Positions 24,441 to 31,700 of a DNA stretch of 64,000 nt are shown one piece after another. Under the pieces are notes generated by a model. The model saw only the letters and a list, made by a program, of their open reading frames with translations, was not told the origin of the DNA and did not search any database. The stretch comes from Archangiaceae bacterium. GTDB lineage: Bacteria; Myxococcota; Myxococcia; Myxococcales; Myxococcaceae. Position 1 is the stretch's first letter. The number at the start of each line of letters is the position of its first letter. Where the stretch lies: contig JADJNS010000039.1 of assembly GCA_016714225.1 (NCBI GenBank), positions 30,650-94,649 of the forward strand, in the 5' to 3' direction. The position numbers and the translations under genes were made by a program.

Positions 24441-25015
24441 GAGCGCGACTCCGAGAGCAGGGCGCGCAGGCGCTCGTCGCGCGAGGCGGCGAGCAGCACC
24501 TTCTGCTTGAGGTACTTCGAGCGCCGCTCGTCGATGCCCAGCTCTTTCGCCACCTCGGCGTGGGAGCGCTGCTCGACGAAGCACAGCTGCAGCACCCGCG
24601 CTTCATCGGGCGGCAGGCCGGCGGCGAAGCGCGCGACCTCGACCCTGAGGGCGGCGGAGTGCACGGCATCGTCGGGGCCCGGGGCGTCGAGCCACAGCGC
24701 ATCGGAGACGTCGTCCAACGGCACGCCAACGGGCGGGCGGCGCGAGGCGGCGCGCAGCAGCTCGCGGCAGCGGTTGGCGCTCAGCGCGCGCAGCCAGGGC
24801 TTGAGCGGCCCTTTGGCCGGGTCGTAGAGCGACTGCATGCGGTGGGCGGTGAGCCACACTTCCTGCACTGCTTCCTCCTGCTCGAAGGCGCTGCTGAAGA
24901 AGCGCCTCACCCAGTGACGAACCTCTCGGGCATGCGCGGCATAGGCCTCGACGAACGCGTCGCGCCCGCCCCGTGCAAACCGGGCGTCCAAGAGGCTCGT
25001 CGCTGCTTCTGCCAC
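24437..25015 (-). CDS. ECF-type RNA polymerase sigma factor
   Basis: 192 residues. Region 2 spans ~20-100 (AHAREVRHWVRRFF, AFEQEEAVQEVWLTAHR, PLKPWLRALSANRCRELLR) and region 4 ~125-185 (LPPDEARVLQLCFVEQRSHAEVAKELGIDERRSKYLKQK). Regions 1 and 3 are absent, as in ECF sigmas. GAGGAG lies about 10 bases before GTG 25015. First gene of a four-gene operon whose next member is its likely anti-sigma factor. The 91-base divergent region to 25107 should carry its promoter; autoregulation is typical but no ECF promoter pair was identified with confidence. Confidence 0.93.
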   Translation of the reverse strand: MAEAATSLLDARFARGGRDAFVEAYAAHAREVRHWVRRFFSSAFEQEEAVQEVWLTAHRMQSLYDPAKGPLKPWLRALSANRCRELLRAASRRPPVGVPLDDVSDALWLDAPGPDDAVHSAALRVEVARFAAGLPPDEARVLQLCFVEQRSHAEVAKELGIDERRSKYLKQKVLLAASRDERLRALLSESRS

Positions 25016-25106
25016 ACCCGTTTCTCTCCTCTATGCCGGGCGAGAGGAAAGGGACAAATCGTCGGCTCGAATTGTCCGCAAAAGTTTCGGGGGCATAGGG
25101 CTGCGC

Positions 25107-26414
25107 ATGCGCACCTCTCTCGCCGTGCTGTTCCTCGCCGCCGCCGGTTGTGGACGTTCGGTGGCGGCACCCGACCCGATGCTGACCACCTGCACCGACT
25201 GCCCCACGACGTTCGACGACGACGCGCTGGTGGTGCACGAGTGGGGCACCTTCACCAGCGTGATGGCCAGCGACGGCACCCTGTTGCCGGGGCTGCACCA
25301 CGAAGAAGAAGACCTGCCCGGGTTCGTGGCCGACCGCACGGCGGCGGCGAGCTGGCCGGGGGCCGACGTGTACTCGAACCAGAAGGTCGAGACCCCGGTC
25401 ACGTATTTCTACTCGCCGCACAAGGTCGAGGTGAGCGCGAAGGTCGAGTTCCCCAAGGGGGTGCTGACCCAGTGGTTTCCCTGGGTGAAGGCCGTCAAGC
25501 CGTACCTCTACTGGGACGGGCGCGACCCCTGGCTGTCGACCAACGTCACCCCGGCCTCGTACTGCGACGTGAACTACAGCCAGCCGTTTCACGACAGCCT
25601 GCTCGACTGGAAGACGTTCGAGGTGATGGAGCCCGGAGTGTCGGTGCCGCTGGCCGGCCCGCTGGGCGAGACCAACTGGGGCTACGCGCGGAACACCGCC
25701 TCGAACCCGCTGCGGGTGCCGGGCCCCGAGGGGTACCGGCAGCCCGATCAGTACGAGAAGTTCTTGTTCTACCGCGGGCTGGGAGACTTCGAGCTGCCGC
25801 TGCACGCCACGGTCACCGACCGCAGCGCCACCTTCGAGAATCGCGACGCGCAGGCCGAGCTGGGCGGGCTGGTGCTGATGCGGGTGACCGCCGAGGCCGC
25901 CGGCTTTCTCGAGGTGGGTGACCTGCCGGCGAGCGGCACCCGGGCGTCGGCGCTGCCGGCGGCGAACCTGAGCCACGCCGAGTTCGTGGCGGCGCTCAAA
26001 GAGAAGCTGCGCGCGCGCCTGGTCGCGTCGGGCCTGTTCACCGACGAGGCGCAGGCGATGGTCGACACCTGGGAGCGCGCCTACTTCCTCACTCCGGGGC
26101 TGCGGCTGCTCTACCTGCTGCCCCAGGCGCGCACCGACGCGCTCTTGCCGCTCACCCTGTCGCCCGCGCCCAAGGCGCTGATTCGCACCATGGTGATTCG
26201 CGTCGAGCTGATGCAGCCGGCCGACGAGCGTGAGCTCGCCGAGCACCTCACCGCGATGGACTCGGCGTATTTCCTCTCGCACGGGCGCTTCGCCGAGCCG
26301 CACCTGACCCGCGCGCTGCAGCTGGTGCGCAGCCCCGAGAGCCAGGCCATGGCCACCTCGCTGCTCGAGACAGTGCGGGCGAAGAAGCGCTGGGCGCCGC
26401 TGGCTGCCGAGTAA
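25107..26414 (+). CDS. HEWGTF-motif lipoprotein of unknown function
   Basis: 435 residues. MRTSLAVLFLAAAGC is a lipoprotein signal peptide. Soon after comes VHEWGTFTSVMASDG, a motif I have seen in large exported proteins of myxobacteria and planctomycetes without assigned function. The protein looks globular throughout, with acidic and aromatic patches (QWFPWVKAVKPYLYWDGRDPW) and a mostly helical C-terminal third (DERELAEHLTAMDSAYFL). An N-terminal Cys pair (TTCTDCP) follows the signal. Divergent from the ECF sigma gene; it may share the regulatory region and belong to the same response, which is inference. Confidence 0.75.
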   Translation: MRTSLAVLFLAAAGCGRSVAAPDPMLTTCTDCPTTFDDDALVVHEWGTFTSVMASDGTLLPGLHHEEEDLPGFVADRTAAASWPGADVYSNQKVETPVTYFYSPHKVEVSAKVEFPKGVLTQWFPWVKAVKPYLYWDGRDPWLSTNVTPASYCDVNYSQPFHDSLLDWKTFEVMEPGVSVPLAGPLGETNWGYARNTASNPLRVPGPEGYRQPDQYEKFLFYRGLGDFELPLHATVTDRSATFENRDAQAELGGLVLMRVTAEAAGFLEVGDLPASGTRASALPAANLSHAEFVAALKEKLRARLVASGLFTDEAQAMVDTWERAYFLTPGLRLLYLLPQARTDALLPLTLSPAPKALIRTMVIRVELMQPADERELAEHLTAMDSAYFLSHGRFAEPHLTRALQLVRSPESQAMATSLLETVRAKKRWAPLAAE

Positions 26415-26428
26415 TGGTTGTGCGGTTT

Positions 26429-26441
26429 GCTAACTGTTAGC
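26429..26441. promoter_or_regulatory. Palindrome upstream of the ArsR-type gene (possible operator)
   Basis: GCTAA-CTG-TTAGC, a perfect 5+3+5 inverted repeat in an unusually AT-rich patch, 13 bases before the GTG start at 26455. A further half-like GTAAGCTAAG follows at once. ArsR-family regulators bind such short inverted repeats over their own promoters. Confidence 0.5.
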
Positions 26442-26454
26442 GCGTAAGCTAAGT

Positions 26455-26856
26455 GTGCGCTCCGTGGGCGTCGCGCGGAGCGCACCGTCGTTGGAGGACC
26501 TGGAGACGGTGTTCGCCGCGCTCGGGCACGAGGCGCGGCGGCACATCGTCTTGATGCTCAGCCACCTCGGCTCAGAGCTGCCCTCGGGGTACCTCGCCGA
26601 GCGCTTCCCCCACAGCTGGCCGACCACGACCCGGCACCTGGCGGTGCTCGAGAAGGCCGGCCTGGTGTCGGTGCGCCGCGAAGGGCGCGGCAGCTTCTAT
26701 CGCGTCGAGCGCGAGCGGCTGCACGCGGTGCTGGGCGGCTGGCTCGAATGGCTCACTCCGCCCACCGCGAAGCAGCGGTGGTCGTCGAGCGGGCCGCGGT
26801 CGACGCGCGAGCTCCAGGCGGGCCACCCACCTCCCACGAAAGGCAGGAAGCGATGA
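26455..26856 (+). CDS. ArsR-family winged-helix regulator
   Basis: 133 residues from GTG 26455. HTH domain ~15-95: DLETVFAALGHEARRHIVLMLSHLG, recognition region ERFPHSWPTTTRHLAVLEKAGLV, and wing VRREGRGSFYRVERERL. It lacks an obvious metal-binding Cys motif, so it is more like the SdpR/HTH_20 type that responds to other signals. The C-terminal ~35 residues are basic and Pro-rich. Its stop overlaps the next start (ATGA), so it is coupled to the VOC gene and probably controls it together with itself. Confidence 0.9.
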   Translation: MRSVGVARSAPSLEDLETVFAALGHEARRHIVLMLSHLGSELPSGYLAERFPHSWPTTTRHLAVLEKAGLVSVRREGRGSFYRVERERLHAVLGGWLEWLTPPTAKQRWSSSGPRSTRELQAGHPPPTKGRKR

Positions 26857-27323
26857 AGGCGAAGAAGAAGGCGCCAGTGAAGAAAACCCCGGTGAAGAAG
26901 ACCCCGGCGAAGGCGAGGGCGAAGAAGGTGCCGGTGGTGCCGAAGATCTTCCGCGTGACGCTCGAGGTGGCCGACCTCGAGAAGGCCGCGGCGTTCTATG
27001 CCGAGCTGTTGAGCACGCCGGGCACGCGGTACCCCGGCGCGCGGCACTACTTCGACTGTGGCGGGGTGGTGCTGTCGGTGCTCGACCCGACCTCGGGCGG
27101 CCTGATTCCCACGCCGGGCCCCAAGTCGCTCTACTTCGCGGTTGACGACGTCGAGGCGGTGCACGCGCGGGCGGCGAAGCTCGGGGCGCTGGCGCCGTTT
27201 CAGGTGCACGGTCAGCCGGCGGGGAAGGTCATCGCCCGCCCCTGGGGAGAGAAGTCGTTCTACGTGACCGACCCCTGGGGCAACGAGCTGTGCTTCGTGG
27301 CCGAGGGCACGCTGTTCACCTGA
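26853..27323 (+). CDS. VOC (glyoxalase/bleomycin-resistance) protein with histone H1-like N-terminal tail
   Basis: 156 residues. Residues 1-30 are almost only Lys, Ala, Pro, Thr and Val in KKTPVKKTPAKARAKK-like units, as in histone H1 or HU-like tails. The VOC domain (~32-150) shows FRVTLEVADLEKAAAFYAELL, HYFDCGGVVLSVLDP, KSLYFAVDDVEAVHARAAKLG and KSFYVTDPWGNELCFVAEG. The final Glu fits a metal ligand in this superfamily; the expected His/Glu partner sites are only partly recognisable. AGGAAG lies just before the ATG at 26853. Coupled to the ArsR gene. The tail suggests nucleic-acid or polyanion binding, which is unusual for a VOC enzyme. Confidence 0.87.
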   Translation: MKAKKKAPVKKTPVKKTPAKARAKKVPVVPKIFRVTLEVADLEKAAAFYAELLSTPGTRYPGARHYFDCGGVVLSVLDPTSGGLIPTPGPKSLYFAVDDVEAVHARAAKLGALAPFQVHGQPAGKVIARPWGEKSFYVTDPWGNELCFVAEGTLFT

Positions 27324-27439
27324 GCGAGAGGCGCTGCCAACCCGAGAGACCACGGACCTCCACCCGACGATCGACCATGAGGCCGCGTGCCGGGTAGCTG
27401 GCCGCGGGCTGCCCCGAGCTGCTCAGCCTCCACTTCCTC

Positions 27440-27694
27440 GTGGTGAGCGGCGAGACGTACGCGCTCAGCCTGCCGGCGACCAACGCGTTGGTGTGCTGCC
27501 CGCTGGGGAGCGGCGCTTCTCTGACCCGGCTCGCGGCCGACGGCTCGAGCACCTCCGCCACCGAAGGTCAGGTCGTGATTCCCGCGCTCGACCCCGAGGC
27601 AGGCCGGGTCTGTGGCGCGATCGACGCCTCCCTGGCTGGCGGGCAGAAGCTGACCGGCTCGTTCAGGGCTGCGCTGCCGGTGGTCAACCGGTGA
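27440..27694 (+). pseudogene. Possible fragment of an exported protein
   Basis: The frame reads a beta-rich stretch (YALSLPATNALVCCPLGSG) and continues to VVNR before a stop at 27697, with high third-position GC. In the same frame, a stop at 27395 cuts it off from anything upstream, and no signal peptide or ribosome-binding site precedes the GTG at 27440. It looks like the 3' remnant of a secreted-protein gene, but a short real gene cannot be excluded. Confidence 0.35.
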
Positions 27695-28213
27695 ATCCCC
27701 GCCCCGACCCTCCTGACCCGCATCGAGCGGGGCTGGAACGGGGCTTCGCGGTGGGTCAACCTGACGCCCTGAGACGCGTCGTCTCAGGTGAGATGAGACG
27801 TCTCATCTCAGCCCACCGCGAGGCCCGAGGGCCTGAGACGAGATGTCTCGTCTCAAATGAGACGAGATGTCTCACCGGTGGGAAGCGCCGGCGGCGGACA
27901 ACCCAGAGCTCAAGGTGAGTCGGGCCCACCGACCCACGTTTGCCTTTCCGGGCGCGGCGCGCGAGTCCGAGGGGCTGCCCGGGCAAGGAGGGACCGCGAC
28001 GGCGACCAGCGTGTCCGATGCGCGCGAAGAGCATGACGGCTGCTGAGCTCACCTGAGCGTGGTCCCCCGGTACGATCAGGCCACAGGGCGTTACGAAGCC
28101 GAGCCGCCGAGGCGAAAGGCGACGCGTGCTTTCGAACCTGCTCAGCTGCTCCGCTGCTCGGCCGCTGAACGCCTGAGTGCCAGCGCGGTCGAGGTCAGAC
28201 TCCACAGCTGACT
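27695..28213. other. Gene-poor interval
   Basis: About 520 bases without a credible gene on either strand. The first part contains the GAGAC/GTCTC palindrome cluster described separately. From about 27883 to 28213 I see only GC-rich sequence with no convincing start, terminator or repeat. It separates the VOC/fragment region from the 3' end of the Het-C-like operon, so promoters for neighbouring genes need not be here. Confidence 0.6.
27769..27882. repeat. Cluster of GAGAC/GTCTC palindromes
   Basis: Within about 110 bases: CTGAGACG-CGT-CGTCTCAG (27769-27787); an exact 22-base palindrome with half TGAGATGAGAC (27789-27810); AGGCCC-GA-GGGCCT (27821-27834); TGAGACGAGA-TG-TCTCGTCTCA (27834-27855); TGAGAC-GAGAT-GTCTCA (27858-27874). 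The last three are bracketed by CCCACCG (27812-27818) and its complement CGGTGGG (27876-27882). TGAGAC half-sites recur seven or eight times. It is not coding in any convincing frame. It may be a multi-site operator, a folded RNA, or a short mobile repeat. Confidence 0.8.
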
Positions 28214-28711
28214 TCAACCGCAGTCGGGCGTGCCGCCGTCGCTCGGCTGCAGGTTGGTGCCCGTGAGCGAGAGAGGACGGCAGTAGGGCATCTCGACGTC
28301 CCACCGGGCCTTCGCCCCTTCGGCGCACGCGCGCTCGACGGCGCTGCGGTTGACGCCCAGCCGGCAGGCGTCGACCGCCCCTCCGTCGCAGACCTCGGCG
28401 CAGGCGGCCTCGACCGCGTCGGGGCAGAACCCCAAGAGCACCTCTTGATTGAACGCGTTGTTGCAGTCGGCCCACCAGGTGACGGGGTCGACGGCACCGG
28501 CGTCGCGCAGCTTGTTGCACTGCCGCACTCCCAGGTCGTGAATGCGCAGGGTGGGGTTCTTCCGCCCGTCGGGCAAGAGCCCCGGCTCGGGCAGCACGAA
28601 GCGCGGGGCGGTGGCGAGCTCCCAGCAGCGGTCGCCGCCCGGCACCACCTCGCGAGGCGGGCACGCGGCGAGCGACAGTGACAGCGAGACCAGCGGCCAA
28701 AGGCGCCTCAC
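28214..28711 (-). CDS. Cys-rich lipoprotein coupled to the Het-C-like gene
   Basis: 165 residues from GTG 28711, overlapping the previous stop by 4 bases. RRLWPLVSLSLSLAAC is a lipoprotein signal peptide. The mature part contains ten further Cys residues (e.g. VRQCNKLRD, WADCNNAFN, LGFCPDAVEAACAEVCDGG, DACRLG), consistent with several disulfides in the periplasm or on the surface. No family recognised. Translational coupling to the Het-C-like gene implies that the two act together. Confidence 0.78.
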   Translation of the reverse strand: MRRLWPLVSLSLSLAACPPREVVPGGDRCWELATAPRFVLPEPGLLPDGRKNPTLRIHDLGVRQCNKLRDAGAVDPVTWWADCNNAFNQEVLLGFCPDAVEAACAEVCDGGAVDACRLGVNRSAVERACAEGAKARWDVEMPYCRPLSLTGTNLQPSDGGTPDCG

Positions 28712-30219
28712 GGTGCGAACGCCTCGAGCCGAACGTCGCGCTTCGCCAGCATCGGCCACGCGCTGCTGGTGCACCGCTCGAGCAGCGGCGCGAGCTTCTT
28801 CGCCTCGAAGGCCGAGCCGAGCTGGTCGCTCGGGTGCAAGAGGAAGCGGCGCCGCAGCCGCTCGAACCCGTCTTCGTCGGGCACCGCGCTGCCGAAGTGC
28901 CACTCGAGCACCCGCGCCGACAGCTCGGTGGCGAGGTGGCAGGCGAGGCTGAAGCGAACCTGCTCGTCGGCCCGGTCGGGCGGGTGGTCTTTGCTCAACA
29001 GGGTGTGGTGGGGCAGGGGCTTCTTGCTCGGGTCGTTGAGCTCGCGCGCCAGCTTCTGCGCCATCGCCGCGCGCACCGCCTCGCCGAGGTAGCGCATGCG
29101 GCCGGCGCGCGCCCACTGCGCGGCCTCGGCGCCGTCGTAGGTGCGCAGCAGGTTCGCTCCGGCGGCGAACGCGTCGCCTCGGCCATCGAGCCAGCCGGCG
29201 AGCATGTTGCGCGCGGCCCTGCCCATCGACTGGAAGAGGCCGGTCACCACGTCGTCGACCCTGGCGAACAGCCGCAGCGCTCCGGCGGTCAGCGGCGCTC
29301 CCGAGACGTCGATGATCGAGAAGACCAGGTCGAGCTCTCTCTCGGTGCTGACCTTGGTGCCCATCGACTCGAGGTAGCGGCTGTAGAGCGAGAGCAGCGA
29401 GCAGGTGGTGTCTTGCTTGTCGAACACGGTGGAGACCAGCGGCGTCTGGGCGGCGCTGTCGGCCTGCCACCAGCCGGGCAGCAGCGGCTGGTCGGGGTCG
29501 ACCGACGAGGGGCGGTCGAGCGGGGTGTACACGCCGCGCGCCAGCGCCGGGTCGAAGGGCCACACCCGGGGGTCGCAGTTCATCAGCGCGACCAGCGGCT
29601 CGGCGAGGTGCCCGCGCTCGTGCACCGCCCACAAGAGCAGCTCGACGTAGTTGGTGTGCGCGAAGAAGTCGGCGATGGAGTGCAGCGCGCGGCCGAGCGC
29701 GCTGGCCTGCACCGGGGCGAGGCGCGCCGCCCTGCTGGTGTCGACGAGGGTGCTCATCTCGAGCCGGGTGGCGATGGAGTCGAGCGAGCCCTTCACCGTA
29801 CGCGCGACGTTGGTGCCGTCGTATTCCTGGTCGGTCTCGAGCAGCACGTCGAGGTGGTCGTGGTTGGTGTACGTGCCGAAGTCGGCGGCCGAGGTGAGCT
29901 GCCTGCAGAGGTTCATCGCGTCGGCGGCGAGCCCGGCGTCGCGGCGCGCCAGCCGGCCCACCACCTCGTCGGTCTTCTGCGCCCAGTACTCGACGAAGAA
30001 GGCGTGGGTGCGGTCATCGACCGCCGCCACGTAGTGCCCGGCTTTCGGGTTCGAGAAGAAGTCGGTGAAGCAGCTCACCTGGTTGGTGTCGTTGAGCCAG
30101 CTGCCCCGCGAGAGCAGCGGAAAATACTTGGTGGGGCGGTCGAGCCCGCTGCCGCCGAGCCGCGCCTCGGCGAGCACGCACGCCTGCCAGAGAATCTGGT
30201 CATGAATGGGTAGGTCCAC
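28708..30219 (-). CDS. Het-C/zinc-dependent phospholipase C-like protein
   Basis: About 503 residues. The stretch ALGRALHSIADFFAHTNYVEL contains the H-x3-D-x3-H signature typical of Het-C proteins and related to zinc-dependent phospholipase C/S1-P1 nuclease folds. A possible further ligand region is TYTNHDHLDVLL about 60 residues earlier, and IHDQILWQACVLAE opens the domain. The C-terminal half is mostly helical with no transmembrane segment. No signal peptide is seen, so export would need another route. The start is uncertain: GTG 30219, GTG 30237 or 30258 are possible; the last overlaps a palindrome and is less likely. Het-C-like domains occur in heterokaryon-incompatibility proteins and in bacterial toxins. 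Enzyme activity is inferred from the motif only. Confidence 0.68.
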   Translation of the reverse strand: MDLPIHDQILWQACVLAEARLGGSGLDRPTKYFPLLSRGSWLNDTNQVSCFTDFFSNPKAGHYVAAVDDRTHAFFVEYWAQKTDEVVGRLARRDAGLAADAMNLCRQLTSAADFGTYTNHDHLDVLLETDQEYDGTNVARTVKGSLDSIATRLEMSTLVDTSRAARLAPVQASALGRALHSIADFFAHTNYVELLLWAVHERGHLAEPLVALMNCDPRVWPFDPALARGVYTPLDRPSSVDPDQPLLPGWWQADSAAQTPLVSTVFDKQDTTCSLLSLYSRYLESMGTKVSTERELDLVFSIIDVSGAPLTAGALRLFARVDDVVTGLFQSMGRAARNMLAGWLDGRGDAFAAGANLLRTYDGAEAAQWARAGRMRYLGEAVRAAMAQKLARELNDPSKKPLPHHTLLSKDHPPDRADEQVRFSLACHLATELSARVLEWHFGSAVPDEDGFERLRRRFLLHPSDQLGSAFEAKKLAPLLERCTSSAWPMLAKRDVRLEAFAP

Positions 30220-30251
30220 TGGCGGCCGATGAGACACGCCCGCGCGTGGCA

Positions 30252-30268
30252 CCGCCAAGATTTGGCGG
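30252..30268. promoter_or_regulatory. Perfect palindrome between divergent genes (possible operator)
   Basis: CCGCCAA-GAT-TTGGCGG, a 7+3+7 inverted repeat between the Het-C-like gene and the 30348 gene. Its position fits a shared regulator site. No regulator gene is adjacent. Confidence 0.5.
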
Positions 30269-30347
30269 AGTTTCGGGGCTGACGGGAACGCGTCGAAGAC
30301 GGCACAGAACTCATGCGGCGCGCGGTTTCAGTGGCATGGTGCGGCGA

Positions 30348-30839
30348 ATGCCCCCCCTCACCGAGGTCGCGCGAACCCCGACGTTCCGTCTCGCCCGCTC
30401 GGGCAAGCTGGTGGTCGCGGTGTACCACGGGCCCGGCACGGTGAGTGACCTCGACGCCCTGGTCGCGCTGCAGCTGAAGGTCATCGCCGAGCTGGGCAGT
30501 CAGGTCTCGATGACGGTCATCACCACGCTGCGCGAGATGCCCAAACCCGAGGTGCGCGAGAAGGTCGTGGCCGTCGGCCGCGAGCACCCCGAGCTGGGCA
30601 AGGGGGCGCTGCTGGTGCTCACCGCCAAGGGCATCGGCGCGGTCTTGTTTCGGACCTTCATGGCCGCGACCGGCCTGCTCAGCCACACCGTCAGTCAGGT
30701 GACCACGGTGCGCACGGTGGCCGAGGCAGTCGAGGCGCGGCGCGCCGAGCTGGGGCTGCCGTCGGACGCGGCGGTGGCCGCGCTCACCGCCGAGATCGAG
30801 GCCTACAGCGTGGTGCCTGACGCGCTGAAGGCGAAGTGA
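30348..30839 (+). CDS. Conserved STAS-like-fold protein of unknown function
   Basis: 163 residues from ATG 30348 (ATG 30336 also possible). Alternating strands and helices: FRLARSGKLVVAVYHG, DALVALQLKVIAELG, VSMTVITTLREMP, GKGALLVLTAKGIGAVLFRTFM, VRTVAEAVEARRAEL. The pattern is like that of STAS/SpoIIAA-like proteins found repeatedly in myxobacteria, but a phosphorylatable Ser in the DLSG-type motif is not evident. Cytoplasmic. Convergent with dapD. Confidence 0.65.
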   Translation: MPPLTEVARTPTFRLARSGKLVVAVYHGPGTVSDLDALVALQLKVIAELGSQVSMTVITTLREMPKPEVREKVVAVGREHPELGKGALLVLTAKGIGAVLFRTFMAATGLLSHTVSQVTTVRTVAEAVEARRAELGLPSDAAVAALTAEIEAYSVVPDALKAK

Positions 30840-30857
30840 AGCCGGCCCCGCGAGCGC

Positions 30858-31679
30858 TCACACCGAGACGCCGAAGTCGCGCAGCGCGGCGTTGAGCGAG
30901 GTCTTCTTGTCGGTCGACTCGGTGCGCTTGCCGATGATGAGCGCGCACGGCGTCAGGTACTCGCCGGCGGGAAACTTCTTCGGTCGCATGCCGGGGATGA
31001 CGACGCTGCGCGCCGGCACCCGGCCCTTGGTGACGACTTCTTGCGGGCCGGTGACGTCGATGATGGGCGTCGAGGCGGTGAGGGTGACGCCGGCGCCCAG
31101 CACGGCTTCTTCTTCGACCACCACGCCCTCGACCACGATGCAGCGGCTGCCGATGAACGCGCCGTCTTCGATGATGACCGGAGACGCGGTGGCGGGCTCG
31201 AGCACGCCGCCCAGGCCCACGCCGCCGCTGAGGTGCACGTTCTTGCCGACCTGCGCGCAGCTGCCCACGGTGGCCCAGGTGTCGACCATGGTGCCGCTGC
31301 CGACGTACGCGCCGATGTTCACGTAGCCGGGCATCACCACCACGCCCTTCTCGCAGAACGCGCCGTAGCGAACCGTGCCGGGCGGCACCACCCGCACTCC
31401 CGCCGCCTCGAGGTTCTGCTTGAGCGGCACCTTGTCGTGAAACTGGAAGGGGCCGACGTTCATCACCTGCATCGGCTGCAGCCCGAAATAGAGCAGAATC
31501 GCCTCTTTCACCCAGGCGTTCACCCTCCACCCGCCGTCGCCCTTCACCGCGACGCGCAGCTCACCGCGGTCGAGCCTGGCCAGCGTCTCGCGCACCGCAT
31601 CGGCGTGCGAGCCGGTCTTCAGCAGCGCGCGGTCGGCGAAGGCGGCAGAGACGAGTGACGCGAGCTCGGTGTCGTTCAT
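30858..31679 (-). CDS. dapD: 2,3,4,5-tetrahydropyridine-2,6-dicarboxylate N-succinyltransferase
   Basis: 273 residues, the usual length for DapD, the succinylase of the diaminopimelate/lysine pathway. N-terminal helical domain (DAVRETLARLDRGELRVA, WVKEAILLYF), then a left-handed beta-helix of hexapeptide repeats (VVMPGYVNIGAYVGSGTMVDTWATVG, FIGSRCIVVEGVVVEEEAVLGAG). The C-terminal motif VVIPGMRPKKFPAGEYLTPCALIIGKR is characteristic. Likely a single gene or first of a run with yjbQ upstream on the same strand (21 bases). Confidence 0.95.
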   Translation of the reverse strand: MNDTELASLVSAAFADRALLKTGSHADAVRETLARLDRGELRVAVKGDGGWRVNAWVKEAILLYFGLQPMQVMNVGPFQFHDKVPLKQNLEAAGVRVVPPGTVRYGAFCEKGVVVMPGYVNIGAYVGSGTMVDTWATVGSCAQVGKNVHLSGGVGLGGVLEPATASPVIIEDGAFIGSRCIVVEGVVVEEEAVLGAGVTLTASTPIIDVTGPQEVVTKGRVPARSVVIPGMRPKKFPAGEYLTPCALIIGKRTESTDKKTSLNAALRDFGVSV

Positions 31680-31700
31680 GCCGGCGCGTCTAACCGAGTT

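Noticed and set aside
27756..28700. Minus-strand frame of 314 codons across the palindrome cluster
   Set aside because: It overlaps the Cys-rich lipoprotein gene in another frame, and its C-terminal residues only reflect the repeated GAGAC/GTCTC units. No domain or start signal.
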